Of a DNA stretch of 6,784 bases, positions 5,134-6,784 are shown piece after piece. The notes below the pieces were generated by a model. The model ran no database searches. It was given only the letters and a program-made list of their open reading frames with translations, and was not told the origin of the DNA. Both the position numbers and the translations under genes were made by a program. Origin of the DNA: Candidatus Aerophobota bacterium (GTDB lineage: Bacteria > Chlamydiota > Chlamydiia > Chlamydiales > GCA-2402025); assembly GCA_002402025.1 (NCBI GenBank), contig NVUU01000085.1, forward strand, positions 2,277 through 9,060, in the 5' to 3' direction. Positions within the stretch are counted from its first letter, which is position 1. Every line of letters starts with the position of its first letter.

Positions 5134-5244
5134 ATGAAGTCATGCCGAATACTCTGTATGATTACTTTTTCTATGATCTTCACAGCTACACTTTGTGCGA
5201 GCGATAGTGAATGCCTGATTAAACATGATAAGTCCTGGCCCTGA
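5134..5244 (+). pseudogene. 5' end of an exported-protein gene, cut at the duplication junction
   Basis: An ATG at 5134 has AAGGAA at 5121-5126, well spaced, and opens a frame starting MKSCRILCMITFSMIFTATL. Basic residues followed by about 15 hydrophobic ones, then small residues (CASDSE), look like a Sec signal peptide; cleavage after LCA (residue 22) is plausible. A lipobox ending at C21 is less likely because residue 20 is Leu. At codon 31 the sequence passes into the repeat copy (5224), and the frame ends six residues later at TGA 5242-5244. Only the first 30 codons belong to the original gene, whose body is not in the window and which I cannot identify. Under the tandem-duplication model an intact copy should lie at the far end of the second unit. 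Confidence 0.6.
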
Positions 5245-5821
5245 TTTCGCCATTGTTACCCAATATGGGCTAAAGGCTTCCAGGAAGGCTGCCTTTTTTG
5301 CATCTTGCGGAGTTGCAGTGGCGCTGATCATTCATGTTCTCTATTGCGTTACTGGAGTAGCCCTTTTTTTGAATTCTTCTCCAAGAGCCCTACTTTTAAT
5401 AAAGTTTCTAGGTGGGATATATCTTTCTTACCTTGGAATAAAATCTATGCTCGGCGCTGGCGATGATGGCTTACAAAAGGAGATAAAGTTAAAAAATGCT
5501 TTCGCAGCTGGCTTTTTCTGTAATCTTCTGAACCCAAAAGCTACAGTGTTCTTATTAAGCCTCTTTGGAATTTTTGCAAAATCCATGAATACGCTTGCTT
5601 CGAAGTTTGTCTTTGGTATGATGATCCCAATACTTGCAATCGTATATTTTTCTTTTCTGTCCTATATAATTACTCATCCGAAATTTCTGCCTTTTCTGCA
5701 AAAAAAGAGAAAGTACTTCACCTGGGTTATGGGGGCGGTCATTTCTGTGATTGGAGTGGTTGGAATTATTTCGGCTGTTTCAGGATATATCAAGCTAAGG
5801 AATATTCAACTGCTAATTTAG
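5225..5821 (+). pseudogene. LysE/RhtB-family exporter, 5'-truncated second copy
   Basis: Residues are identical to 14-211 of the exporter at 424-1059, but the first 13 codons, the promoter and the original start were left behind at the duplication boundary. The internal ATG at 5225 (Met14 of the full protein) could in principle start a 198-residue product that still contains PGPD and NPKA. That product lacks most of the first membrane span, and no Shine-Dalgarno site precedes it. It is offset by one base from the frame of the exported-protein remnant, whose stop (5244) lies 20 bp inside it, so reinitiation is conceivable but a working exporter is unlikely. Confidence 0.75.
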
Positions 5822-6650
5822 TAAGGATCTCATTGATCTCTATAATGACATCTTGAATATCGCCTGGGAGATTCAGCTCCTTTGCCGTGCCTCCTAAGTT
5901 TTTAATATGTGCTCCCCAGAGCCTATTCATAGGTTTAAGATCCTGTTCACTAAAGTCGATAAGTTCAAAGGCTGTACCTCGGTGATGAAATGTTTTTTTT
6001 ATTGATGCCTGCAACTTATTGAAATCAATCACGCGAGGTTCTCGTGTAAGTAGAAGCAAATCATGGTAGTCTTTCATACGACTGTTGATTGCACCTTTAG
6101 AGAACACCGTCTCAAGTTTCTCTGCAAAAATAGTCTCCGGAGGATAGACCAATAAAGAAATTTCATTTTCAAATAGGGGTTTTCCTCGATACTGAACAAG
6201 ATGCAGATCACGAGTGGTGGGACTTACGATGTCGCCTGTTCCTACATCGATATGAATCCTATCCTTTATCCGGCCGAAGGCGGCCCCAAGAGTTACCCGA
6301 TAGCCTGGATATTGCATATGTGGTTGCTATAAGCGTCCCATGCTCTCGTAATGGAACAAAAAACCATCCGTTGACTCTATCGCTATTATCTCCATTATGG
6401 CCCTCTCTATCTCATCTTCACTAGCTTCCATTCGGGTTAGTAGAAAATCGAGATCAACCGTTTCTCGACCTATTTTCATCAGGTAAGCCAAGAGGAAGCC
6501 GCCTTTAAAAATGAATTTATTGGCATGAGTGGATCGAGATAGGCGGAATAAGAACCTCTCTAGAAGTAGCTTTTTCCAACACTCATTAAAGCGAATCTTT
6601 TTTTCTTTTGAAATTGTTTGAAGATGATCTTTTAAACCTTGTTCATTCAT
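5790..6650 (-). pseudogene. AbiEii toxin of module 1, second copy, amber stop at codon 108
   Basis: This is the duplicate of the toxin at 1028-1888. A single substitution at 6329 changes codon 108 from CAG (Gln) to TAG on the minus strand, leaving a 107-residue N-terminal piece (6650-6327) and an open frame of 175 residues from an internal ATG at 6317. The first piece has the KGG and DLD motifs; the second has D135, AEKLE and RMKDYHD. Neither fragment carries a full active site, so the product is probably inactive unless the host suppresses amber codons. All other codons equal copy 1. Confidence 0.88.
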
Positions 6651-6784
6651 GTTGTTGCCGTGATAAGGAAGGGTGATATATTAAATCTAAGTTTTTTAGC
6701 ATATGCTTGTAACTTTCGCAGATCTAGATAATGGTTGCTTTTAGATGTAAGCGCCATTTTCAAAGCCTTGATTGCCGTTTCTCG
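6647..6784 (-). pseudogene. AbiEi antitoxin of module 1, second copy, C-terminal end (runs off right edge)
   Basis: The last 45 codons plus TGA of the module 1 antitoxin are repeated here, overlapping the toxin start by ATGA (6650-6647) as in copy 1. The position matching the frameshift (expected at about 7160-7163) lies outside the window, so whether this copy is intact or shares the lesion cannot be told. Confidence 0.7.

Larger units (their letters stand above)
5224..6784 (+). repeat. Large direct repeat, copy 2 (continues past the window)
   Basis: This copy of 462-2022 begins abruptly inside the exported-protein gene and is still identical at the last base of the window. The only difference I find is at 6329 (A, against G at 1567). 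Coordinates convert by adding 4762. No insertion-sequence ends, integrase gene or longer homology flank the junction at 5223/5224, which argues against transposition and for a simple tandem duplication. Confidence 0.96.

Noticed and set aside
5210..5230. Site-specific integration or transposition at the repeat junction
   Set aside because: No terminal inverted repeats, target-site duplication, att core or integrase gene are visible at 462 or 5224.
1..6784. CRISPR array or short tandem repeats
   Set aside because: No regularly spaced repeats of 20-40 bp were found; the only long repeat is the 1561-bp direct one.

Overview
The window is a low-GC (my rough impression is 35-40%) bacterial accessory region with several damaged genes. 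It carries one tRNA gene, two different AbiE-type (type IV) toxin-antitoxin modules, a LysE-family exporter, pieces of other genes and a very recent large duplication. Shine-Dalgarno sites are clear in front of several genes. The tRNA has no encoded CCA, the region is AT-rich and much of it is decayed. This would fit a host-associated Gram-negative such as an environmental chlamydia, but that is a guess; nothing here fixes the taxon.

Layout: 1-327 (-) is the N-terminal part of a nucleoside 2-deoxyribosyltransferase-like protein leaving the left edge. It diverges from a LysE-family exporter at 424-1059 (+) across a 96-bp gap that holds a 9-bp inverted repeat. Module 1 follows on the minus strand: an AbiEi-like antitoxin (2482-1885, broken by one frameshift) overlaps by ATGA an apparently intact AbiEii-like nucleotidyltransferase toxin (1888-1028). 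The toxin overlaps the exporter tail to tail by 32 bp. Upstream of module 1 is a long imperfect palindrome (2502-2550). At 2780-3015 (-) lies a truncated alpha/beta hydrolase that ends at a sequence resembling an IS903/IS5-type terminal repeat. Module 2 is on the plus strand: an intact AbiEi antitoxin (3224-3829) behind a good sigma70-like promoter, then an AbiEii toxin whose first ~35 codons are in another frame (3833-4686). A CAT-anticodon tRNA follows at 4771-4844 (-). The first 30 codons of an unrelated exported protein begin at 5134.

At 5224 the sequence abruptly becomes a copy of 462-2022 and stays so to the window end (1561 bp, one base different by eye). The copies are direct and start 4762 bp apart. 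The simplest reading is a tandem duplication of a 4762-bp unit (462-5223), with 5223/5224 as the novel junction; the rest of the second unit would lie to the right. In the second copy the exporter has lost its first 13 codons, and the single substitution makes a TAG stop at toxin codon 108.

Taken together, module 1 keeps its toxin and has lost its antitoxin frame, module 2 keeps its antitoxin and has a shifted toxin, and the duplicated toxin is already dead. Whether the surviving antitoxin covers the surviving toxin is the most interesting biological question here.
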